Source: Nematostella vectensis
Taxonomy: Eukaryota > Cnidaria > Anthozoa > Actiniaria > Edwardsiidae
Direction of reading: 5' to 3'
Assembly (NCBI RefSeq): GCF_932526225.1
Contig: NC_064040.1
Location: 188,001-252,000 of the forward strand
DNA length: 64,000 nt
Shown: in pieces, positions 51,338-62,600 of the stretch
Numbering within the stretch: the first letter of the stretch is position 1
Layout of the letters: each line of letters starts with the position of its first letter
Program-made: the position numbers and the translations under genes
The notes under the pieces: model-generated
Told to the model about the DNA's origin: nothing
The model's input: only the letters and a program-made list of their open reading frames with translations
Databases searched by the model: none

Positions 51338-54300
51338 CCTAGGAAGTTAACAAAAAACACAAAGCAAAGAGTTTGAGGAAGTAAACAAGTATGTGAACTT
51401 TAATGTTCTATTTGAAGGGGTGCATTTTGTACAGGGAAGCATACATAGATTGCTTAACTGGTGGAGAGGGAAGAGGTAAAAGTTTATTGAGCATAATTTC
51501 AACAATAGCAGGGGGAAGAGAGGGGCACTCTCTTCATACAATATTGCAGTTGTTACCTATTATTAAATAAGTTTGTAACATGTCTTTGTTTATCAAGCAA
51601 GGTCTATTTCTGAGACAAGCAAACTCAATTTAAGGCTGTTGAAATAACAGGTGAGTGTTAAAAGAAAAACAATTATCTGATTAGAAAACTACTGTAGATT
51701 CCTTTGCACCAAAATAAGAACAAACTTCATTTTGTTTGTTATTTATGAGGAACGAGATGAGCTCTACAAAGCCATAAAGAAATATGTATTGCTCATCTAA
51801 ATTATACAAGTAAATGATAATATTAAAAAAGAACTACTGTAAGTAATTAGAGTGGTTTTCATTAACCCGTGAAACAAAGTGTGATAGTTAAACGGTAATA
51901 GTTAGTAAAACACAAAAAAGAACAATAGAATCAGATCACCACAAAGTGTAATACGCTAAAGCGTTGTTCACGGGTTAATGAAGGTTTTGACATTTCAACC
52001 TTACATCCACATGAAGGTAATGCCTAATATCGAGTGCCCTACAGTAAGTGTTTTGCAGTTAAGTTGTTTTCTGTTAGTAGGTAAAAAAATATTCTAAATA
52101 ATAGTAATCATAGCTATGGTCACCACTTACACATATAGAACTTGTAATGAAAAGAAAGAAAAAATATATATATATATGCAGTCAAACAACAGAATTGCAT
52201 GATAACCTTGAATATATTGAATAAAGGACTGCAAAAAAACATCTTTTGTACTAGTTGCTTGAATTGACCCTTGGCTATTTTTAGCTGAATTCCCCTCCCC
52301 CTCTAAAAAAGAAAATAATAATAATAATAATAGAACAAAACTAAAAAGAAAACAAACACAACAGAGACCTCCACCAACAATTTTGATTTTTTTTACTTTC
52401 CTTTAAAAGGGGAGTGTCATGGTTAAGAGATTTGCAATAGCTCTAGAGCCCTGACACAATGAACTTCAGTGAAATTCTAATACTTACTTATGAGCTTTTG
52501 GTACATGTGGGAGACTTTAAACAAAACAAAAAAAAATGACCACAAACTGTCCATTAACATAGTTTTCAATATAATATTGCTTATTATTTAATAAGGTATT
52601 GACAGCTTTTAAAAAGTTCAACTGTTTGTAGACACTTAAAGCCAACAATAAACACTGACTCCAGACATGCGCAGTACTATGCTGCTGCCCCTTTAAAGTA
52701 AAATACAGCTTTACTTAGTCAGCGTAGACAATAATGCGGATTTTGTCAATATTCTAATATGAATATGTCAATATTCTCCCCTCTTACGTCTTTATTTCTA
52801 TTTATTTTATGCTTTTCACATGATACCAAAACAGCGTCTTTTTTCTTCGCTAATTTGATGTCATGTGCACAATAAAAGAGATGCGCCCGTGCGCATGGCG
52901 AGTCCCCAAGGGACCCAAGTCGCCCAAATAGACCTCTATTTTTTGTCATCCACAATCTCGGCGAGCTGTGCGTGGCGTTACCGTATTACAGGCCTGGGAT
53001 CCTGGTTATTGTCCTCCCCATTAATGCGCGGGTTGGGATAACCTTGCAAGAGTGTTGTACAGCATATTCGCTCGGAAATATCGGTGCTTGGGGCCTTCGG
53101 GTTCTTTACAGCCTTCCGTAAAAGCCTTGTGCTGCCATACCGATTGGGTAATCCGTATGTATGGTTTCCGTTTTGTTCTTCAGACCGGGTTCGATCCCAG
53201 GCCAATGGGCTTTTTTTTTATTCGTTTTCTTTCGTTGTGCTTGACCCCCCTAATCCTGATTGGTTTTGCGCAAAAATAATAAAAAAAGTGAGTTTGCAAA
53301 ATAAGCTTGCTAGATTTATTGATTATATGTATTCAATTTGTTCCTAGGAAGTTAACAAAAAACACAAAGCAAAGAGTTTGAGGAAGTAAACAAGTATGTG
53401 AACTTTAATGTTCTATTTGAAGGGGTGCATTTTGTACAGGGAAGCATACATAGAATGCTTAACTGGTGGAGAGGGAAGAGGTAAAAGTTTATTGAGCATA
53501 ATTTCAACAATAGCAGGGGGAAGAGAGGGGCACTCTCTTCATACAATATTGCAGTTGTTACCTATTATTAAATAAGTTTGTAACATGTCTTTGTTTATTA
53601 AGCAAGGTCTATTTCTGAGACAAGCAAACTCAAGTAAGGCTGTTGAAATAACAGGTGAGTGTTAAAAGAAAAACAATTATCTGATTAAAAAACTACTGTA
53701 GATTCCTTTGCACCAAAATAAGAACAAACTTCATTTTGTTTGTTATTTATGAGGAACGAGATAAGCTCTCAAAGCCATAAAGAAATATGTATTGCTCATG
53801 TAAATTATACAAGTAAATGATAATATTAAAAAAAAACTACTGTAAGTAATTAGAGTGGTTTTCATTAACCCGTGAAACAAAGTGTGATAGTTAAACGGTA
53901 ATAGTTAGTAAAACACAAAAAAGAACAATAGAATCAGATCACCACAAAGTGTAATACGCTAAAGCGTAGTTTACGGGTTAATGAAGGTTTTGACATTTCA
54001 ACCTTACATCCACATGAAAGTAATGCCTAATATCGAGTGCCCTACAGTAAGTGTTTTGCAGTCAAGTTGTTTTCTGTTAGTAGGTAAAAAATTATTCTAA
54101 ATAATAGTAATCATAGCTTTGGTCACCACTTACACATATAGCACTTGTAATGAAAAGAAAGAAAAAATATATATATATATGCAGTCAAACAACAGAATTG
54201 CATGATAACCTTGAATATATTGAATAAAGGACTGCAAAAAAACATCTTTTGTACTAGTTGCTTGAATTGACCCTTGGCTATTTTTAGCTGAATTTCCCTC

Positions 54301-55349
54301 CCCCTCTAGAAAAGAAAATAATAATAATAATAATATAACAAAACTAAAAAGAAAACAAACACAACAGAGACCCCCACCAACAATTTTGATTTTTTTTTAC
54401 TTTCCTTTAAAAGTGGAGTGTCATGGTTAAGAGATTTGCAATAGCTCTAGAGCCCTGACATAATGAACTTCAGTGAAATTCTAATACTGACTTATGAGCT
54501 TTTGGTACATGTGGGAGACTTTAAACAAAACAAAAAAAATGACCACAAACTGTCCATTAACATAGTTTTCAATATAATATTGCATATTATTTAATAAGGT
54601 ATTGACAGCTTTTAAAAAGTTCAACTGTTTGTAGACACTTAAAAGCCTACAATAAACACTGACTCCAGACATGCGCAGTACTATGCTGCTGCCCCTTTAA
54701 AGTAAAATACAGCTTTACTTAGTCAGCGTAGACAATATTGCGGATTTTGTCAATATTCTAATATGAAGATGTCAAAATTCTCCCCGCTTACGTCTTTATT
54801 TCTATTTATTTTATGCTTTTTACATGATACCAAAACAGCGTCTTTTGTCTTCGCTAATTTGATGTCATGTACACAATAAAAGAGATGCGCCCGTGCGCAT
54901 GGCGAGTCCCCAAGGGACCCAAGACGCCCAAATAGACCTCTATTTTTTGTCATCCACAATCGCGGCGAGCTGTGCGTGGCGTAACCGTATTACAGGCCTG
55001 GGATCCTGGTTATTGTCCTCCCCATTAATGCGCGGGTTGGGATAACCTTGCAAGAGTGTTGTACAGCATATTCGCTCGGAAATATCGGTGCTTGGGGCCT
55101 TCGGGTTCTTTACAGCCTTCCGTAAAAGCCTTGTGCTGCCATACCGATTGGGTAATCCGTATGTATGGTTTCCGTTTTGTTCTTCAGACCGGGTTCAATC
55201 CAAGGCCAATAGGCTTTTTTTTTAATTCGTTTTTTTTTCTTTGTGCTGGACCCCCTTAATCCTGATAGGTTTTGCGCAAAAATAATAACAAAAAGTGAGT
55301 TTGCAAAATAAGCTTGCTAGATTTATTGATTATATGTATTCAATTTGTT

Positions 55350-57269
55350 CCTAGGAAGTTAACAAAAAACACAAAGCAAAGAGTTTGAGGAAGTAAACAA
55401 GTATGTGAACTTTAATGTTCTATTTGAAGGGGTGCATTTTGTACAGGGAAGCATACATAGATTGCTTAACTGGTGGAGAGGGAAGAGGTAAAAGTTTATT
55501 GAGCATAATTTCAACAATAGCAGGGGGAAGAGAGGGGCACTCTCTTCATACAATATTGCAGTTGTTACCTATTATTAAATAAGTTTGTAACATGTCTTTG
55601 TTTATTAAGCAAGGTCTATTTCTGAGACAAGCAAACTCAAGTAAGGCTGTTGAAATAACAGGTGAGTGTTAAAAGAAAAACAATTATCTGATTAGAAAAC
55701 TACTGTAGATTCCTTTGCACCAAAATAAGAACAAACTTCATTTTGTTTGTTATTTATGAGGAACGAGATGAGCTCTACAAAGCCATAAAGAAATATGTAT
55801 TGCTCATCTAAATTATACAAGTAAATGATAATATTAAAAAAGAACTACTGTAAGTAATTAGAGTGGTTTTCATTAACCCGTGAAACAAAGTGTGATAGTT
55901 AAACGGTAATAGTTAGAAAAAAACACAAAAAAGAACAATAGAATCAGATCACCACAAAGTGTAATACGCTAAAGCGTAGTTCACGGGTTAATGAAGGTTT
56001 TGACATTTCAACCTTACATCCACATGAAAGTAATGCCTAATATCGAGTGCCCTACAGTAAGTGTTTTGCAGTCAAGTTGAAAAAAAATATATATATGCAG
56101 TCAAACAACAGAATTGCATGATAACCTTGAATATATTGAATAAAGGACTGCAAAAAAACATCTTTTGTACTAGTTGCTTGAATTGACCCTTGGCTATTTT
56201 TAGCTGAATTCCCCTCCCCCTCTAAAAAAGAAAATAATAATAATAATAATAATAGAACAAAACTAAAAAGAAAACAAACACAACAGAGACCCCCACCAAC
56301 AATTTTGATTTTTTTTTACTTTCCTTTAAAAGTGGAGTGTCATGGTTAAGAGATTTGCAATAGCTCTAGAGCCCTGACACAATGAACTTCAGTGAAATTC
56401 TAATACTGACTTATGAGCTTTTGGTACATGTGGGAGACTTTAAACAAAACAAAAAAAAATGACCACAAACTGTCCATTAACATAGTTTTCAATATAATAT
56501 TGCATATTATTTAATAAGGTATTGACAGCTTTTAAAAAGTTCAACTGTTTGTAGACACTTAAAAGCCTACAATAAACACTGACTCCAGACATGCGCAGTA
56601 CTATGTTGCTGCCCCTTTAAAGTAAAATACAGCTTTACTTAGTCAGCGTAGACAAAATTGCGGATTTTGTCAATATTCTAATATGAAGATGTCAATATTC
56701 TACCCCCTTACGTCTTTATTTCTATTTATTTTATGCTTTTTACATGATACCAAAACAGCGTCTTTTGTCTTCGCTAATTTGATGTCATGTACACAATAAA
56801 AGAGATGCGCCCGTGCGCATGGCGAGTCCCCAAGGGACCCAAGACGCCCAAATAGACCTCTATTTTTTGTCATCCACAATCGCGGCGAGCTGTGCGTGGC
56901 GTAACCGTATTACAGGCCTGGGATCCTGGTTATTGTCCTCCCCATTAATGCGCGGGTTGGGATAACCTTGCAAGAGTGTTGTACAGCATATTCGCTCGGA
57001 AATATCGGTGCTTGGGGCCTTCGGGTTCTTTACAGCCTTCCGTAAAAGCCTTGTGCTGCCATACCGATTGGGTAATCCGTATGTATGGTTTCCGTTTTGT
57101 TCTTCAGACCGGGTTCAATCCCAGGCCAATGGGCTTTTTTTTTAATTCGTTTTTTTTTCTTTGTGCTGGACCCCCTTAATCCTGATAGGTTTTGCGCAAA
57201 AATAATAACAAAAAGTGAGTTTGCAAAATAAGCTTGCTAGATTTATTGATTATATGTATTCAATTTGTT
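55350..57269 (+). repeat. Array-1 unit with the same 86-bp deletion (second of two)
   Basis: Same deletion junction as at about 50150 (here near 56080). The sequence that follows shares further private variants with the earlier copy: GGTTCAATCC in the B box, CATAGATTGC, and CAATTTAAGGC at about 51627 and 57559. This shows copying of a multi-unit block about 5.93 kb long. Confidence 0.88.
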
Positions 57270-59366
57270 CCTAGGAAGTTAACAAAAAACACAAAGCAAA
57301 GAGTTTGAGGAAGTAAACAAGTATGTGAACTTTAATGTTCTATTTGAAGGGGTGCATTTTGTACAGGGAAGCATACATAGATTGCTTAACTGGTGGAGAG
57401 GGAAGAGGTAAAAGTTTATTGAGCATAATTTCAACAATAGCAGGGGGAAGAGAGGGGCACTCTCTTCATACAATATTGCAGTTGTTACCTATTATTAAAT
57501 AAGTTTGTAACATGTCTTTGTTTATTAAGCAAGGTCTATTTCTGAGACAAGCAAACTCAATTTAAGGCTGTTGAAATAACAGGTGAGTGTTAAAAGAAAA
57601 ACAATTATCTGATTAGAAAACTACTGTAGATTCCTTTGCACCAAAATAAGAACAAACTTCATTTTGTTTGTTATTTATGAGGAACGAGATGAGCTCTACA
57701 AAGCCATAAAGAAATATGTATTGCTCATCTAAATTATACAAGTAAATGATAATATTAAAAAAGAACTACTGTAAGTAATTAGAGTGGTTTTCATTAACCC
57801 GTGAAACAAAGTGTGATAGTTAAACGGTAATTGTTAGTAAAACACAAAAAAGAACAATAGAATCAGATCACCACAAAGTGTAATACGCTAAAGCGTAGTT
57901 CACGGGTTAATGAAGGTTTTGACATTTCAACCTTACATCCACATGAAAGTAATGCCTAATATCGAGTGCCCTACAGTAAGTGTTTTGCAGTCAAGTTGTT
58001 TTCTGTTAGTAGGTAAAAAATTATTCTAAATAATAGTAATCATAGCTACGGTCACCACTTACACATATAGCACTTGTAATGAAAAGAAAGAAAAAATATA
58101 TATATATGCAGTCAAACAACAGAATTGCATGATAACCTTGAATATATTGAATAAAGGACTGCAAAAAAACATCTTTTGTACTAGTTGCTTGAATTGACCC
58201 TTGGCTATTTTTAGCTGAATTCCCCTCCCCCTCTAAAAAAGAAAATAATAATAATAATAATAGAACAAAACTAAAAAGAAAACAAACACAACAGAGACCC
58301 CCACAAACAATTTTGATTTTTTTACTTTCCTTTAAAAGGGGAGTGTCATGGTTAAGAGATTTGCAATAGCTCTAGAGCCCTGACACAATGAACTTCAGTG
58401 AAATTCTAATACTGACTTATGAGCTTTTGGTACATGTGGGAGACTTTAAACAAAACAAAAAAAATGACCACAAACTGTCCATTAACATAGTTTTCAATAT
58501 AATATTGCATATTATTTAATAAGGTATTGACAGCTTTTAAAAAGTTCAACTGTTTGTTGACACTTAAAAGCCTACAATAAACACTGACTCCAGACATGCG
58601 CAGTACTATGTTGCTGCCCCTTTAAAGTAAAATACAGCTTTACTTAGTCAGCGTAGACAAAATTGCGGATTTTGTCAATATTCTAATATGAAGATGTCAA
58701 TATTCTACCCCCTTACGTCTTTATTTCTTTTTATTTTATGCTTTTCACATGATACCAAAACAGCGTCTTTTTTCTTTGCTAATTTGATGTCATGTACACA
58801 ATAAAAGGGATGCGCCCGTGCGCATGGCGAGTCCCCAAGGGACCCAAGACGCCCAAATAGACCTCTATTTTTTGTCATCCACAATCTCTGCGAGCTGTGC
58901 GTGGCGTAACCGTATTACAGGCCTGGGATCCTGGTTATAGTCCTCCCCATTAATGCGCGGGTTGGGATAACCTTGCAAGAGGGTTGTACAGCATATTCGC
59001 TCGGAAATATCGGTGCTTGGGGCCTTCGGGTTCTTTACAGCCTTCCGTAAAAGCCTTGTGCTACCATATCGATTGGGTAATCCGTATGTATGGTTTCCGT
59101 TTTGTTCTTCAGACCGGGTTCGATCCCAGGCCAATGGGCTTTTTTTTTATTCGTTTTCTTTCTTTGTGCTTGACCCCCCTAATCCTGATTGGTTTTGCGG
59201 AAAAATAATAAAAAAAAGTGAGTTTGCAAAAAAAGCTTGCTAGATTTATTGATTATATGTATTCAATTTGTTCCTAGGAAGTTAACAAAAAACACAAAGC
59301 AAAGAGTTTGAGGAAGTAAACAAGTATGAGAACTTTAATGTTCTATTTGAAGGGGTGCATTTTGTA

Positions 59367-59377
59367 ATTAGATTTTT
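59367..59377. other. Junction between the two satellite arrays
   Basis: Array-1 identity ends after GCATTTTGTA (59366), 94 bp into a unit. Array-2 identity begins with TTTTTGGAATTTACATTCGG at 59373. The few bases between (ATTAGA) belong to neither. No mobile element or target duplication is seen at the join. Confidence 0.8.
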
Positions 59378-59382
59378 GGAAT

Positions 59383-59480
59383 TTACATTCGGAAAAAAAA
59401 TTATTGATTGTAACCTTTTGGAGGTTACACTCGTAAAACAAATTCCCGAATGTAACCCTGAAGCTTTTCCCGAATGTAAC
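59383..59480. repeat. Cluster of inverted GGTTACATTCGG-type motifs in the array-2 unit (representative)
   Basis: Four versions of one 10-12-bp motif sit within about 100 bp. TTACATTCGG (59383-59392) and GGTTACACTCG (59423-59433) are on the plus strand. CCCGAATGTAAC at 59445-59456 and 59469-59480 is on the minus strand. GTAACC-TTTTGGA-GGTTAC (59410-59428) is a perfect 6-bp stem with a 7-base loop. The arrangement recurs in all nine units. It could be a protein-binding cluster or a cruciform-forming element. No known motif is recognised. Confidence 0.65.
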
Positions 59481-59571
59481 CTCCAGTCCGATGGTGACTT
59501 TGCTTGGGAAAGTTTACGATACCAATAGTATTAAAAGTAATTTTCATTACAATTCCCTTCAGCAATGCCAC

Positions 59572-59638
59572 GTTAGTCTTTCGTTGCGGGCACTTGACTA
59601 CTAACGCAGCGACCCGGGTTCGATTCCCGCTGATAGCC
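59572..59638 (+). ncRNA. tRNA-related module of the array-2 unit (representative copy)
   Basis: The 3' half is tRNA-like: a B box GGTTCGATTCC (59617-59627) within a T-arm CGGG-TTCGATT-CCCG, preceded by a GACTACTAACGC stretch where the anticodon arm would be. A T8 run follows at 59639-59646. The 5' half is degenerate. TAGTCTTTCG at about the A-box distance matches only partly, and no acceptor stem can be formed. B boxes of the other units: 60160, 60706, 61249, 61795, 62344, 62895, 63441 (mutated, GGTTCTATTCC) and 63987. It is probably a tRNA- or SINE-derived relic. Transcription is not shown. Confidence 0.4.
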
Positions 59639-62600
59639 TTTTTTTTCTATATTTTTTTTTTTAAATATCGATACTTAATTATACTGTTCTTGGTGTGTCA
59701 TGACATAAACAGAAGGTATAGGGACATTTTTATGTACTCTCAGCATCTTTGATGTGCTCATGCTTTGTTCAGGATCCTGTACATATTTTATGCACACAAG
59801 AACTAACTAGATTCCTTGGTTAACTTGATTAAGTAGATTCTAACATAGAACATAGCGCTCGATAGATAGATATACCTTTTTTCCGAGTATACTGTTTTAT
59901 TTTCCCTAATGTTACTTTTTGGAATTTACATTCGGAAAAAAAATTTTCGATGGTAACCTTTTGGAGGTTACACTCGTCAAACAAATTCCCGAATGTAACC
60001 CTGAAGCTTTTCCCGAATGTAACCTCCAGTCCGATGGTGACTTTGCTTGGGATAGTTTACGATACCAATAGTATTAAAAGTAATTTTCATTACAATTCCC
60101 TTCAGCAATGCCACGTTAGTCTTTCGTTGCGGGCACTTGACTACTAACGCAGCGACCCGGGTTCGATTCCCGCTGATAGCCTATTTTTTTTTCTTTATTT
60201 TTTTTTAAATATCGATACTTAATTATACTGTTCTTGGTGTGTCATGACATAACAAGAAGGTATAGGGACATTTTTATGTACTCTCAGCATCTTTGATGTG
60301 CTCATGCTTTGTTCAGGATCCTGTACATATTTTATGCACACAAGAACTAACTAGATTCCTTGGTTAACTTAATTAAGTAGATTCTAACATAGAGCATAGC
60401 GCTCGAAAGATTGATATACCTTTTGTTTTCGAGTATACTGTTTTATTTTTCCTAATGTTACTTTTTGGAATTTTCATTCGGAAAAAAAATTATCGATTGT
60501 AACCTTTTGGAGGTTACACTCGTAAAACAAATTCCCGAATGTAACCCTGAAGCTTTTCCCGAATGTAACCTCCAGTCCGATGGTGACTTTGCTTGGGATA
60601 GTTTACGATACCAATAGTATTAAAAGTAATTTTCATTACAATTCCCTTCAGCAATGCCACGTTAGTCTTTCGTTGCGGGCACTTGACTACTAACGCAGCG
60701 ACCCGGGTTCGATTCCCGCTGATAGCCTTTTTTTTCTATATTTTTTTTTTTAAATATCGATACTTAATTATACTGTTCTTGGTGTGTCATGACATAAACA
60801 GAAGGTATAGGGACATTTTTATGTACTCTCAGCATCTTTGATGTGCTCATGCTTTGTTCAGGATCCTGTACATATTTTATGCACACAAGAACTAACTAGA
60901 TTCCTTGGTTAACTTGATTAAGTAGATTCTAACATAGAACATAGCGCTCGATAGATAGATATACCTTTTTTCCGAGTATACTGTTTTATTTTCCCTAATG
61001 TTACTTTTTGGAATTTACATTCGGAAAAAAAATTTTCGATGGTAACCTTTTGGAAGTTACACTCGTCAAACAAATTCCCGAATGTAACCCTGAAGCTTTT
61101 CCCGAATGTAACCTCCAGTCCGATGGTGACTTTGCTTGGGATAGTTTACGATACCAATAGTATTAAAAGTAATTTTCATTACAATTCCCTTCAGCAATGC
61201 CACGTTAGTCTTTCGTTGCGGGCACTTGACTACTAACGCAGCGACCCGGGTTCGATTCCCGCTGATAGCCTATTTTTTTTTCTTTATTTTTTTTTAAATA
61301 TCGATACTTAATTATACTGTTCTTGGTGTGTCATGACATAACAAGAAGGTATAGGGACATTTTTATGTACTCTCAGCATCTTTGATGTGCTCATGCTTTG
61401 TTCAGGATCCTGTACATATTTTATGCACACAAGAACTAACTAGATTCCTTGGTTAACTTAATTAAGTAGATTCTAACATAGAGCATAGCGCTCGAAAGAT
61501 TGATATACCTTTTGTTTTCGAGTATACTGTTTTATTTTTCCTAATGTTACTTTTTGGAATTTTCATTCGGAAAAAAAATTATCGATTGTAACCTTTTGGA
61601 GGTTACACTCGTAAAACAAATTCCCGAATGTAACCCTGAAGCTTTTCCCGAATGTAACCTCCAGTCCGATGGTGACTTTGCTTGGGATAGTTTACGATAC
61701 CAATAGTATTAAAAGTAATTTTCATTACAATTCCCTTCAGCAATGCTACGTTAGTCTTTCGTTGCGGGCACTTGACTACTAACGCAGCGACCCGGGTTCG
61801 ATTCCCGCTGATAGCCTATTTTTTTTTTCTTTAATATTTTTGTTTAAATATCGATACTTATATATACTGTTCTTGGTGTGTCATGACATAAAAAGAAGGT
61901 ATAGGGACATTTTTATGTACTCTCAGCATCTTTGATGTGCTCATGCTTTGTTCAGGATCCTGTACATATTTTATGCACACAGGAACTAACTAGATTCCTT
62001 GGATAACTTGATTAAGTAGATTCTAACATAGAGCATAGCGCTCGATAGATTGATATACCTTTTTTTCCGAGTATACTGTTTTATTTTTCCTAATGTTACT
62101 TTTTGGAATTTACATTCGGAAAAAAAAATATTGATTGTAACCTTTTGGAGGTTACACTCGTAAAACAAATTTCCGAATGTAACCCTGAAGCTTTTCCCGA
62201 ATGTAACCTTCAGTCCGATGGTGACTTTGCTTGGGATAGTTTACGATACCAATAGTATTAAAAGTAATTTTCATTACAATTCCCTTCAGCAATGCCACGT
62301 TAGTCTTTCGTTGCGGGCACTTGACTACTAACGCAGCGACCCGGGTTCGATTCCTGCTGATAGCCTATTTTTTTTTTCTTTATGTTTTTTTTTTAAATAT
62401 CGATATTTAATTATACTGTTCTTGGTGTGTCATGACATAAAAAGAAGGTGTAGGGACATTTTGATGTACTCTCAGCATCTTTGATGTGCTCATGCTTTGT
62501 TCAGGATCCTGTACATATTTTATGCACACAAGAACTAACTAGATTCCTTGGATAACTTGATTAAGTAGATTCTAACATAGAGCATAGCGCACGATAGATT

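Larger units (their letters stand above)
21684..59366 (+). repeat. Array 1, right part: tandem ~2.0-kb satellite units
   Basis: This continues the same array after the BEL/Pao insertion. CCTAGG anchors lie at 22063, 24069, 25885, 26912, 28913, 30918, 32916, 34916, 36914, 38916, 40920, 43165, 45415, 47419, 49423, 51338, 53343, 55350, 57270 and 59273. Most spacings are 1998-2007 bp. Exceptions are 1816 (190-bp deletion), 1027 (about 975-bp deletion), 2245 and 2250 (240-bp internal duplications), and 1915 and 1920 (86-bp deletions). At least two sequence types can be told apart: GACATGCGCAG with GTAGACAC, and GACATGAGCAG with GTTGACAC. The array stops mid-unit after GGGGTGCATTTTGTA at 59366. Confidence 0.97.

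Noticed and set aside
59579-59592. TTTCGTTGCGGGCA as a possible CENP-B box
   Set aside because: It matches the TTCG start, but the required A and the CGGG at fixed spacing are absent.
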